Assembly (NCBI GenBank): GCA_031273735.1
Contig: JAISRI010000024.1
Coordinates: 1 to 16,989 of the forward strand
Length of the DNA stretch: 16,989 nt
Direction: 5' to 3'
Source: Helicobacteraceae bacterium
GTDB lineage: Bacteria; Campylobacterota; Campylobacteria; Campylobacterales; SZUA-545
Shown here piece after piece: positions 1 through 6,099 of the stretch; positions within the stretch are counted from its first letter, which is position 1; each line of letters opens with the position of its first letter. The notes beneath the pieces were generated by a model that ran no database searches, had not been told where the DNA came from, and saw only the letters and a list, made by a program, of their open reading frames with translations. The position numbers and the translations under genes were made by a program.

Positions 1-273
1 GCGTGGTCGAGGATCGATCCACATAAAAAAGCGATCGCAGACGATCTTTTGCCATATAAAGAGCGCTTAAAAAACGAAGCTCAAAAGGGCGATTATCTTT
101 TAGTTCAGGGCGATTTTGGCGCGACATATAATATGGCGCGTTACGCGTTTCGTAACGGACTGATCGCCATATACGCCACAACCGAGAGAAACTCCGTTGA
201 AAAGATCGTTGATGGAAAAATCGTAACCACTAGAGAGTTTATCCACGTTAGATTTAGAGAATACGAGGAGTAA
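1..273 (+). CDS. csx20: Csx20-like CRISPR-associated protein, C-terminal part
   Basis: The reading frame is open from the first base of the window, so this is the 3' portion (90 codons) of a gene that begins to the left; the TTG at 49 is internal, not a start. The visible part contains a glycine-rich strand-loop, VQGDFGATYNMARYAF, then a YATTER segment and a C-terminal HVRFREYEE tail. I recognise this pattern from Csx20, a small stand-alone CARF-superfamily protein associated with type III CRISPR systems and proposed to act as a ring nuclease that removes cyclic oligoadenylate. The recognition is from memory of the family; the function is inferred. The stop lies 2 nt before the WYL regulator, whose ribosome-binding site (GAGGAG, 265-270) is inside this gene, so the two are probably co-transcribed. 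Context with cas1/cas2 supports the call. Confidence 0.68.
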   Translation, partial: AWSRIDPHKKAIADDLLPYKERLKNEAQKGDYLLVQGDFGATYNMARYAFRNGLIAIYATTERNSVEKIVDGKIVTTREFIHVRFREYEE

Positions 274-275
274 TT

Positions 276-1262
276 ATGAGCGGCGTTAAAACCGATAATA
301 TGTTTCTACTATTAGAAAAACTTTGTAATGGCGAGGAGATATATCCGCAAAACGAAGAGTTGCAGGAAGAATTAAACGTTAGTTGGCGCACGCTTGAAAG
401 ATATATTAAAACTATTACGGATATTTTTTCAGGCGCGATCGTTTGCGAAAAAAAACTAATCGACGGTCGACAAAAAAAGCTAACGACATATCGTTTCGCC
501 AGAAAAGATAGCGATACGGCTAAGATATTAAAGTATTTAATAGAAAACGACGACAATAATATCGGCTGGGTTTTAACTCTGATATACGAAAACGATATGG
601 AGACGATAAGAAAATTCGCCCCTAGCGTAAAACAAGCCGTATCGAATAGTATCGCTAGAGATAAAGAGGTATTTTTAATAAAAACAAACCCTTTTGAAGA
701 CGCGCGCTATCAGTTTTTTCCTAGTTTGCATACGGCTGTGAGATTACGCGAGTATAGAACGATTGTTTATGAATACGACAAAGTTGAAACGTTAAAAAAC
801 GTTAAATGCCTTAAGCTAGTTTTTATAGATCATAATTGGTATCTTGCTTGCGAAACAGTCGAGGAGCGTTTAAGACTTTTGCGACTCTCTTTTATAAAAG
901 AGGTTATTTACCCAGAATCAAGATTTACCTATCAAGCGCATATTCTTCAAAAGTATCAATCCTATTTTGACGCTATGCAAAACGCTATGACTCTTGCGGG
1001 CATTTTGCCGCAAAAAGCTATTTTAAGAGCCAATAAAAACGTTCGCCAATACTTTAAGGAAGGTATGAAGCCGTTTTTCCAATCGCAACAATTCATAAAA
1101 GAGAACGACGACGGCAGTATCGTTTTTAGCGTTCATTTTACGCAACCGCTAGAGATATTGCCGTTTGTAAAACGATGGCTTCCAGATATAGAGATTTTGG
1201 AGCCAGAAAAGTTAAAATCCGCGTTTGCGGACGATCTGCAAAAAGCCCTTTCGCTAATTTAG
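276..1262 (+). CDS. WYL-domain transcriptional regulator of the CRISPR locus
   Basis: This is a 328-residue protein starting at ATG 276, with GAGGAG 6 nt upstream. Residues ~8-50 form a winged-helix/HTH of the DeoR-like type that precedes WYL domains (NVSWRTLERYIKTI looks like the recognition helix). Residues ~145-215 form the WYL domain, with an aromatic-rich core around DHNWYLACE followed by the LRLLRLSFI strand. The rest (~230-328) fits the C-terminal WCX extension, including the PFVKRWLPDIEILEP motif near the end. WYL proteins commonly bind nucleic acid or nucleotide ligands and regulate CRISPR-Cas and other defence loci. It probably regulates the flanking cas genes, since it sits 2 nt after the csx20-like gene and is followed by the cas2-cas1-cas2 cluster. 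Whether it activates or represses cannot be read from the sequence. Confidence 0.85.
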   Translation: MSGVKTDNMFLLLEKLCNGEEIYPQNEELQEELNVSWRTLERYIKTITDIFSGAIVCEKKLIDGRQKKLTTYRFARKDSDTAKILKYLIENDDNNIGWVLTLIYENDMETIRKFAPSVKQAVSNSIARDKEVFLIKTNPFEDARYQFFPSLHTAVRLREYRTIVYEYDKVETLKNVKCLKLVFIDHNWYLACETVEERLRLLRLSFIKEVIYPESRFTYQAHILQKYQSYFDAMQNAMTLAGILPQKAILRANKNVRQYFKEGMKPFFQSQQFIKENDDGSIVFSVHFTQPLEILPFVKRWLPDIEILEPEKLKSAFADDLQKALSLI

Positions 1263-1302
1263 CCTTGTTTTGCCAGTTTCTGACAATAATTTTTTGTAAT
1301 AT

Positions 1303-1327
1303 CGCCTTCTAGTTTTACGAGGAGGCG
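1303..1327 (+). promoter_or_regulatory. Hairpin burying the Shine-Dalgarno of the small membrane protein gene
   Basis: Bases 1303-1310 (CGCCTTCT) can pair with 1320-1327 (AGGAGGCG): eight consecutive pairs including one G-U, closing a 9-nt loop. The right arm contains the whole AGGAGG ribosome-binding site of the gene starting at 1333. In mRNA this would hide the site, which suggests translational control of the small membrane protein and, by coupling, perhaps of the cas2-like gene 4 nt after it. A TAATAT at 1297-1302 could be a -10 box, but a good -35 is not visible. Pairing is seen directly; the regulatory role is inferred. Confidence 0.45.
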
Positions 1328-1332
1328 CGTTT

Positions 1333-1569
1333 ATGCTATTTGTTATCATCGGTATTGTTACCGCGTTTAACTTTATCGTTTTGCTTATTAAATATAAGCT
1401 TGGGCGTTACGTCGATCTGTTTATAGACGTAATCTGCTTGATAATATTGACGAACGTCTTTTCGTCGTCGGGGCAGGGCGGGATCATTATCGCTATGATC
1501 GCTAGTTTGTCGATCAGCCTTTATCTGTTATTTAACCCGCCGACTCTTGCGGGGCTTTTGAGGCGTTAA
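1333..1569 (+). CDS. Small three-helix membrane protein in the cas cluster
   Basis: This 78-residue protein starts at ATG 1333 behind a strong AGGAGG site. It is almost entirely hydrophobic: segments ~1-19, ~24-43 and ~49-68 look like three membrane helices, separated by short loops (YKLGRY, SSSGQGG), and it ends in an LLRR basic tail. I cannot name a family. It lies 70 nt after the WYL gene and only 4 nt before the first cas2-like gene, so it is expressed with the adaptation genes rather than by chance nearby. Small membrane proteins of unknown role occur next to some type III loci, where membrane accessory effectors are known, but nothing here shows an effector domain. Codon use looks like that of its neighbours. 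It is a real gene with high probability; its function is unknown. Confidence 0.75.
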   Translation: MLFVIIGIVTAFNFIVLLIKYKLGRYVDLFIDVICLIILTNVFSSSGQGGIIIAMIASLSISLYLLFNPPTLAGLLRR

Positions 1570-1573
1570 GGCT

Positions 1574-1843
1574 ATGCGAAAACCATATCTCGTATGTTAC
1601 GACGTAAGCGATCATAAACGGCGGCAGAAACTCGCTCGCTATCTTTATGCGCGATCTACGGGCGGTCAGAAAAGCGCGTTAAACGTACATATACATGAGG
1701 AGGAAGCGGCGATTTTTGTTAATAACGTATTAACGCTTACAAAGCCGTCCGATTTGGTCAATATAGTCGCTATTCGCGGAAAAATCGCCTATTTTGGCAA
1801 AAACGACGATCTAAAATACTTTCAAGGAGCGATAGTTTTATGA
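1574..1843 (+). CDS. Divergent Cas2-like protein upstream of cas1
   Basis: This 89-residue protein starts at ATG 1574. The N-terminus has the Cas2 ferredoxin-like signature: a first strand YLVCYDVSD with the conserved aspartate D10 (D13 following), then a KRRQKLARYL helix. The next strand, which in typical Cas2 reads like R-x-Q-x-S-V-[FY]-E, here reads GGQKSALNVHI, so the Q-x-S remains but the aromatic/acidic end is lost. A later DLVNIVAIRG matches the usual D-x-V-x-I strand. In acquisition complexes Cas2 dimers bridge two Cas1 dimers and hold the prespacer. It overlaps cas1 by 4 nt (ATGA). The presence of a second Cas2 after cas1 means this copy may be specialised, possibly as a partner in a mixed Cas2 pair. 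The Cas2 fold call is firm; the specialised role is inference. Confidence 0.72.
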   Translation: MRKPYLVCYDVSDHKRRQKLARYLYARSTGGQKSALNVHIHEEEAAIFVNNVLTLTKPSDLVNIVAIRGKIAYFGKNDDLKYFQGAIVL

Positions 1844-2721
1844 ATATTGTCTATGTCGATAAACCTGAAGCGTCCATTGATATATGTAACGGAACGCTTA
1901 AAATAGACGATCGTAAAATCCCGTTGCTTCTTATTGATACCGTCGTGTTTAACACAAACGCTAATCTAGCTATAAAAACTATATTAAAATTGACAAACGA
2001 AGGTATATCAATAGCGTTATGCCGTTCGGAACAATATGCGATTATTCACGGCGCGAAAGCTAAAAATAGCGAGCTTAAAGCCGCGCAGTATGAAGCATTA
2101 AACAACGCGCTATTTATCGCAAAATATCTTGTAACGGAAAAAATTATTCGTCATAGTAATTCGCTAAGACAATACGCGATCGATCTAAAAGCGCAAAGAG
2201 CGATCAAAGACGCCGATTTAGCGGAGTCGATCGGAGCGCTTCGCGGCATAGAGGGAGCATTTGCTCGTCAATATTTTAGCGAGTATTTTACGTTGATAGA
2301 TCGCGGTTTGCATAACGGCGCGCGAGTAAAGCGTCCTCCTACCGATCCTGCAAACGCGATGCTTTCTTATCTTTATTCGCTATTTTACAATCTGCTTTCT
2401 ATCCGCTTATTAACTAACGGATTTGAGTTAGGAATAGCTTATTTGCATACGCCGTTTAGAACGCATAACGCGCTTGCTTCCGATCTAATGGAACTATTTC
2501 GTCATACGATCAATGAAAAGGTCGTAGCGCTATTTGCCGATAAGATATTAAATAAGGAGGATTTTGCTAAAAAAGAGGGCGTTTATCTACGCTCCGACGC
2601 TAGAAAAAGATTGTATCCGATCATCAAAGATTTTTGGCTTTCGTTAGAAAGTCAAATCGCGATCGAAATCGCTCGTTTAAGAAAAATAATATGCGATACG
2701 AACAGGGAACGTTCTTTCTAA
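1840..2721 (+). CDS. cas1: CRISPR integrase Cas1
   Basis: This 293-residue protein starts at ATG 1840. Cas1 is the metal-dependent integrase that inserts prespacers into the CRISPR array together with Cas2. The expected metal ligands are visible: E138 in RGIEGAFARQYF, H203 in GIAYLHTPFR, and D215 (with E218) in ASDLMELFR. The N-terminal beta-rich domain (~1-65, YVDKPEASIDICNG onward) precedes the helical catalytic domain, and the length is at the short end of the normal 280-340 range. No fused reverse transcriptase or other domain is present. The gene overlaps the preceding cas2-like gene by 4 nt and the following cas2 by 31 nt, so all three are translationally coupled. The catalytic residues appear intact, so the enzyme should be active. 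Confidence 0.95.
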   Translation: MNIVYVDKPEASIDICNGTLKIDDRKIPLLLIDTVVFNTNANLAIKTILKLTNEGISIALCRSEQYAIIHGAKAKNSELKAAQYEALNNALFIAKYLVTEKIIRHSNSLRQYAIDLKAQRAIKDADLAESIGALRGIEGAFARQYFSEYFTLIDRGLHNGARVKRPPTDPANAMLSYLYSLFYNLLSIRLLTNGFELGIAYLHTPFRTHNALASDLMELFRHTINEKVVALFADKILNKEDFAKKEGVYLRSDARKRLYPIIKDFWLSLESQIAIEIARLRKIICDTNRERSF

Positions 2722-2999
2722 GAACTCCGTCAAAAAATCGTTTTATCGTTTGCTACGATATAACCGATGAAAAGCGATTAAGTAAAGTGGCAAATAGGGT
2801 AGAAAAAGTATGTTTACGTATTCAACGATCGGTATATTACGCAGAATGGTCAGATATGGAGAGTTTGCAAGAGATTTTACAATCGGCGCTTGATCAGATC
2901 GATCCGACAAAAGACGATTTTAGAATCTATGAAATCTACGGCAAAACATACGCGCTACACGCCGCGATAGATATCGATAATCCCTGTATTTTGTCCTGA
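2691..2999 (+). CDS. cas2: CRISPR-associated Cas2 (second copy, canonical)
   Basis: I place the start at ATG 2691, giving 102 residues. The open frame reaches back to a TTG at 2634, but that would add 19 lysine/arginine/asparagine-rich residues deep inside cas1. Residues 18-26, FIVCYDITD, carry the conserved aspartate (D23); KRLSKVANRVEKV is the first helix; RIQRSVYYAEW is the second strand with the typical R-x-Q-x-S-V-[YF] pattern; and DDFRIYEI matches the D-x-[VF]-R-I-Y strand of canonical Cas2. This copy keeps all family landmarks, unlike the copy before cas1. It overlaps the end of cas1 by 31 nt, with no strong ribosome-binding site, so translation probably depends on cas1. It is the last cas gene in the window; no CRISPR repeats follow it. 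Confidence 0.9.
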   Translation: MRYEQGTFFLRTPSKNRFIVCYDITDEKRLSKVANRVEKVCLRIQRSVYYAEWSDMESLQEILQSALDQIDPTKDDFRIYEIYGKTYALHAAIDIDNPCILS

Positions 3000-3044
3000 T
3001 CGTTTGAATAGAGATGAAATAGCCCGCTAACGCCGTTATTTTTG

Positions 3045-3060
3045 CGAAGCGCTCGCTTCG
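3045..3060 (+). other. Short perfect hairpin after the cas cluster
   Basis: CGAAGC (3045-3050) and GCTTCG (3055-3060) form a perfect 6-bp stem around a 4-nt loop, 46 nt after the cas2 stop. A TTTT run follows only at 3067-3070, and a TTATTTTT precedes it, so it is a poor match to a rho-independent terminator on either strand. It may still mark the end of the cas transcript. The rest of the 190-nt gap (3000-3190) has no CRISPR repeat or RNA gene I can recognise. Confidence 0.3.
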
Positions 3061-3127
3061 ACTAGGGGTTTTGTCGATAAAATTTGCCGCTTTCAGCGCG
3101 ACGGCGCTACGATCGCGCGCAGAAAGA

Positions 3128-3133
3128 TACAAT
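3128..3133 (+). promoter_or_regulatory. Candidate -10 box (TACAAT) for the DUF2628 gene
   Basis: TACAAT in the context AAAGATACAATACG lies 58 nt before the ATG at 3191 and matches the sigma-70 -10 consensus at 5 of 6 positions. Campylobacterota promoters often lack a clear -35 box, and none is evident here. It would separate the transcription of this block from the cas cluster. It is a single short match, so moderate to low certainty. Confidence 0.33.
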
Positions 3134-3190
3134 ACGAACGTTTGGAACATATGGAAAAGCGGGCTTTAGATTTGGATGCGGGAGGAAAAG

Positions 3191-3808
3191 ATGGACGTTA
3201 AAGAGGAGTATGAGACGCGGATGCTAGAGGCGTTTTTGCGCAAAAAAGGGAAGGTCGCATTTTATAGCGATCTGTACGAACGCGCAACGCGAAGCGGCGA
3301 GCCTCGTATGTGTTGGAAGTGGTCGTGGTGGGCGTTTTTTGGCGGGCTTTGGTATCCGCTTTATCGTAAAACCTACTTGGCGGCGCTGACTATTTTTGCC
3401 ATAAACAACGCTTTTGGAATGTTTTTGCAGTTTGCCTTTGGATATTTCGCGTCAAACGTAAATATCTCTAACGACGAGCGGCTGGTTACTTTTACGACCA
3501 TTTTCTTGGCTTTCTTGGGTTTAACGTTTATCTTTCAGATTTTTATCGGCGGCTACGCGCCCTATTTTGTGATCAAACGCTATATCGATCTTAAAGCGTT
3601 GATCGAGAAAAAATATGAAAGCCAAAGCGAGCGCGTAGCGACTATGGCGCAACACGGCGGTTATCATCAATGGGTAGTTTGGATTATCGTCGTCGTTTTT
3701 GCGATTATTAACGCCTCGCTGTTAATAATTCTCTTTGCGGCTATTAACGATCCAAACGCTTTTTTAGAGGCGCTAAAAGAGGTTAGTCGTCAAAGAAGTT
3801 ATTATTAA
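3191..3808 (+). CDS. DUF2628-type integral membrane protein
   Basis: I choose ATG 3191 (205 residues), because GGGAGGA (3179-3185) sits 5 nt before it; an in-frame ATG at 3176 lacks such a site. After a charged N-terminal ~45 residues comes a tryptophan-rich segment, WKWSWWAFFGGLWYPLYRK, which is the hallmark of DUF2628 proteins, followed by hydrophobic helices at ~60-85, ~97-122 and ~155-180 and a polar C-terminus. The family is of unknown function and is often found as a small inner-membrane protein. The gene has its own candidate promoter and is followed after 32 nt by a second membrane protein gene. The role is unknown; the family call rests on the W-rich motif and topology. Confidence 0.72.
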   Translation: MDVKEEYETRMLEAFLRKKGKVAFYSDLYERATRSGEPRMCWKWSWWAFFGGLWYPLYRKTYLAALTIFAINNAFGMFLQFAFGYFASNVNISNDERLVTFTTIFLAFLGLTFIFQIFIGGYAPYFVIKRYIDLKALIEKKYESQSERVATMAQHGGYHQWVVWIIVVVFAIINASLLIILFAAINDPNAFLEALKEVSRQRSYY

Positions 3809-3840
3809 CGGCGCGATTTATTTACGATCAGGAGGTTAGC

Positions 3841-4545
3841 TTGCACCATTCGCACGATATGATGAGCGTCGATTTTTCGCTCTGGCATATTATTCTCTTC
3901 GGATTTACTATGTCGTTTGGACACTGTATTGGTATGTGTTCTGGGATTGTCGTCGCCTATTCGAGCGCTAAACTACAAGGCGCGAGTAGATTTCGACAGA
4001 TTAGCGCTCATATATTATACGCGTTTGGACGAATATCTTCTTACGCGATATTGGGTTTAATAGCAGGATCGATAGGTTACGCATTAACGCCTACGGACAA
4101 TGCAAAGGGGATATTTTTTGCCTTTCTAGGCGCAATTTTAATCGCGATTGGTTTATCGATTTTTTTCGCGCCGCGTTTTCTTGCGATCATTGAAAGCTCC
4201 GCCCTTGTGCGATCGGCGTGGTATAAACGCTTTTTTGGCGCTATGATCGCTTCAAAAAATATGGCTAGTTTTTGCGCGATCGGTATCTTAAACGGCTTGA
4301 TTCCTTGCGGTATGGTTTATGCGGCGATCGCTATGGCTCTTAACGCTCCAAACGCGATTAGCGCGGCGGGCGCTATGGCGCTTTTTGGCGTCGCTACCGT
4401 TCCGTCGCTGTTTGCGATCGGGTTGTTTGCGGGGACTTTATTAAGCTTTAGATTTCGCGGGATTATCACAAAAATATCGGCGATCTTCGTCTGTATTATG
4501 GGCGCTATGACTCTCTATCGCGCCGTTTCTATATTAACCTCGTAA
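3841..4545 (+). CDS. TauE/SafE-annotated, CcdA-like membrane protein with paired cysteines
   Basis: The start is a TTG at 3841, chosen because CAGGAGG (3830-3836) precedes it at ideal spacing; the product is 234 residues. A His/Met-rich N-terminus (HHSHDMM) is followed by about six membrane helices. The first has GHCIGMCSGIVVAY (C29 and C33) and the fourth NGLIPCGMVYAAIA (C156), an arrangement typical of the UreH-like/cytochrome c biogenesis transmembrane family that databases often label sulfite exporter TauE/SafE. Members near respiratory genes are thought to move reducing equivalents or handle copper; the His/Met-rich end fits metal binding, but this is inference. It is 8 nt upstream of moaC and probably co-transcribed with it, though no functional link to molybdopterin synthesis is obvious. 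Confidence 0.8.
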   Translation: MHHSHDMMSVDFSLWHIILFGFTMSFGHCIGMCSGIVVAYSSAKLQGASRFRQISAHILYAFGRISSYAILGLIAGSIGYALTPTDNAKGIFFAFLGAILIAIGLSIFFAPRFLAIIESSALVRSAWYKRFFGAMIASKNMASFCAIGILNGLIPCGMVYAAIAMALNAPNAISAAGAMALFGVATVPSLFAIGLFAGTLLSFRFRGIITKISAIFVCIMGAMTLYRAVSILTS

Positions 4546-4553
4546 GGATAATT

Positions 4554-5030
4554 ATGCGTTTAACTCATTTAGACGATAAAAACCGCCCGCAAATGGTAGA
4601 CGTTTCGTGCAAAACTCCTACCGAGCGCCGCGCTACGGCAAGCGGTAGAATTACTATGAGCCGCGAAGCCTTCGATATGATCATAAACGAGCGGGCGCAA
4701 AAGGGAAACGTTTTACAAACCGCTATTATCGCGGCGATCTGCGGCGCTAAAAAAACAAGCGAACTGATCCCGATGTGCCATACGCTTATACTCGATCATA
4801 TTAGCTGCGATATTAAAGAGGAAGAGGAACGCCGTAGTTTTCAGCTTTTTACAAACGTAAAATTAAGCGCGAATACGGGCGCGGAGATGGAGGCTCTAAC
4901 GGGCGTTTCGATCGGGCTTTTAACCATCTACGATATGATCAAAGCGATCGATAAAACGATGGTTATTAGCGATATTCGTTTAGAGAGCAAAGAGGGCGGC
5001 AAAAGTGGATATTACGAACGTAAAACCTAA
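4554..5030 (+). CDS. moaC: Cyclic pyranopterin monophosphate synthase MoaC
   Basis: This 158-residue protein starts at ATG 4554. MoaC works with MoaA in the first step of molybdenum cofactor synthesis, converting the cyclic dihydro-GTP intermediate made by MoaA into cyclic pyranopterin monophosphate in the cytoplasm. The family landmarks are present throughout: the N-terminal PQMVDVSCKTPTERRATASG, K50 in QKGNVLQ, the SELIPMCHTLILDH block (69-82), EALTGVSIGLLTIYDM, and D127 and K130 in the YDMIKA motif, which correspond to the catalytic Asp and Lys. Full length, no defects. Its 3' end overlaps the DUF493 gene by 26 nt in another frame. No other moa genes are in the window, so the pathway is dispersed in this genome. 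Confidence 0.96.
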   Translation: MRLTHLDDKNRPQMVDVSCKTPTERRATASGRITMSREAFDMIINERAQKGNVLQTAIIAAICGAKKTSELIPMCHTLILDHISCDIKEEEERRSFQLFTNVKLSANTGAEMEALTGVSIGLLTIYDMIKAIDKTMVISDIRLESKEGGKSGYYERKT

Positions 5031-5265
5031 GATCGACTATCCGTGCGAATGGAGCTATCAACTGATCGGGCGCGACGCCGATACGATTGCGAAGGCGGCG
5101 AAAACCGCGCTTGGCGATAAACGCTTTCAACTCGAAAAGACGCGCCAAAGCGCTAAAGGCTCTTTTATTAGTATGCGTTTAGAGTTAATAGTTGATTGCG
5201 AAGAGGAGCGTTTAGGATTTTTTAACGCGCTTAAACAAGAAAAATCTATTATTTATATCTTATAG
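5005..5265 (+). CDS. DUF493 family protein (YbeD/HP0495 type)
   Basis: This 86-residue protein begins at GTG 5005, inside the end of moaC, with AGAGGGCGG upstream as ribosome-binding site. It fits the DUF493 fold (ferredoxin-like, ACT-resembling): CEWSYQLIGRDADTIAKAA, then KRFQLEKTRQSAKGSFISM, and a final FFNALKQEKSIIYIL, which matches the conserved [IV]xxLxxxxxVxxxL-type end of the family. Structures are known for E. coli YbeD and H. pylori HP0495, but the role is still unknown; a regulatory small-molecule binding function has been suggested from the fold. It overlaps moaC by 26 nt and ends 22 nt before the converging tatD gene. Confidence 0.82.
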   Translation: MDITNVKPKIDYPCEWSYQLIGRDADTIAKAAKTALGDKRFQLEKTRQSAKGSFISMRLELIVDCEEERLGFFNALKQEKSIIYIL

Positions 5266-5272
5266 CTTCTCT

Positions 5273-5295
5273 AACGTTAAACTAAAATTAGCGTT
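5273..5295. terminator. Weak stem-loop between converging genes
   Basis: AACGTTAA (5273-5280) pairs with TTAGCGTT (5288-5295), 8 pairs with one G-U on the plus-strand transcript, around a 7-nt loop. It lies in the 22-nt gap between the DUF493 gene and tatD, which converge, and overlaps the tatD stop codon. There is no good U-tract on either side, so a terminator role is only suggested by its position. Confidence 0.28.
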
Positions 5296-6073
5296 TGCGG
5301 GGCAGGGGAGGTAGACGAAAAAGTTTAATGGCGTTTCGGGTCGTTTTTTCGATAACGGTTGCTATCGATTCGCTTTTGACTTCGGCTAATTTTGCGGCGA
5401 CAAGCGGTAGATAGGCGCTTTCGTTGCGTTTGCCTCTGTAAGGAGTCGGCGCGAGAAAAGGCGCGTCGGTCTCCAAAACGATATTTTCTAACGGCAGATC
5501 GGCTACGCAATCGCGCAAGTTTTGAGCGTTTGCGAAGGTAAGAGCGCCGCCGATTCCAAAATAAAACCCGCGTTTCGCGAGCGATGGCAAAAGCGGATCG
5601 CCGCCAAAACAGTGCAAAACCCCGATCGTTTTAGCCGCTTCAAGCAAGCAAACAGCATCGCTCGCCGCGTCGCGGATATGGACAATCAACGGCAGATCGC
5701 GCTCGTTCGCGATCGCTATTTGACGCTCGAAAACCAATTTTTGTTTTGCTTTTATGGCGGCGGTTTCGACGGGATCTTTTGGCAGACGGAAGTAATCCAA
5801 CCCGCATTCGCCAATCGCGACGCATTTTGGATCGTCCAAAAACGCGGACATAGCCGTTTCGTCGAAAAAATCGACGTCGTAGGGGTGCGCACCGACGGCG
5901 AAATATATATTTTCATATCTTTGCGCTATGCTTTGCGCTCGCTTTAGATCGCGCGGATCGGCGCCAGGAATGACAAACGCGCCGACGTTTGCGGCTAGCG
6001 CTCTTTCGATCGTATCTTCTAAATCCGCCTTGTATTCGCCGCGATCTAAATGCGTATGCGTGTCTATAATCAT
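5288..6073 (-). CDS. tatD: TatD family metal-dependent DNase
   Basis: This 261-residue protein begins at the ATG ending at 6073, with AGGAAA just upstream. All metal ligands of the TatD amidohydrolase barrel are visible: H6 and H8 in DTHTHLD, E89 in IGECGLDYF, H132 in LPLIVHIRDA, H154 in VLHCFGG and D203 in LETDAPFLAP. TatD enzymes are 3'-5' exonucleases acting on DNA and RNA, linked to repair of oxidative damage and DNA turnover. The PYRGKRNES stretch is the usual substrate-site loop. It is the last gene of the minus-strand operon that begins with ilvC, 26 nt after the 36-residue microprotein gene. Length and motifs are standard. Confidence 0.95.
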   Translation of the reverse strand: MIIDTHTHLDRGEYKADLEDTIERALAANVGAFVIPGADPRDLKRAQSIAQRYENIYFAVGAHPYDVDFFDETAMSAFLDDPKCVAIGECGLDYFRLPKDPVETAAIKAKQKLVFERQIAIANERDLPLIVHIRDAASDAVCLLEAAKTIGVLHCFGGDPLLPSLAKRGFYFGIGGALTFANAQNLRDCVADLPLENIVLETDAPFLAPTPYRGKRNESAYLPLVAAKLAEVKSESIATVIEKTTRNAIKLFRLPPLPRKR

Positions 6074-6099
6074 ATTTTTCCTAAGAATTGCATTTATTT

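Noticed and set aside
49..51. TTG as start of a 74-residue protein
   Set aside because: The frame is open to the window edge and the residues before it (AWSRIDPHKK) continue the Csx20-like protein, so the gene is truncated by the window.
1279..1302. CTGACA and TAATAT as a full sigma-70 promoter before the small membrane protein
   Set aside because: The boxes are only 12 nt apart, too close for a -35/-10 pair; TAATAT alone is kept as a weak possibility.
2634..2690. Longer N-terminus for the second Cas2
   Set aside because: The extra 19 residues are a basic, low-complexity read-through of cas1 in another frame; Cas2 homology starts after ATG 2691.
3001..3030. CGTTTGAATAGAGATGAAAT just after cas2, resembling a CRISPR repeat unit
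   Set aside because: Only one copy is present and nothing in the following 180 nt repeats it, so there is no array here; a degenerate lone repeat cannot be shown.
5522..5947. 141-residue plus-strand frame opposite tatD
   Set aside because: It is antisense to a gene with complete TatD metal ligands, has no recognisable domain, and reflects the third-position bias of the opposite strand.
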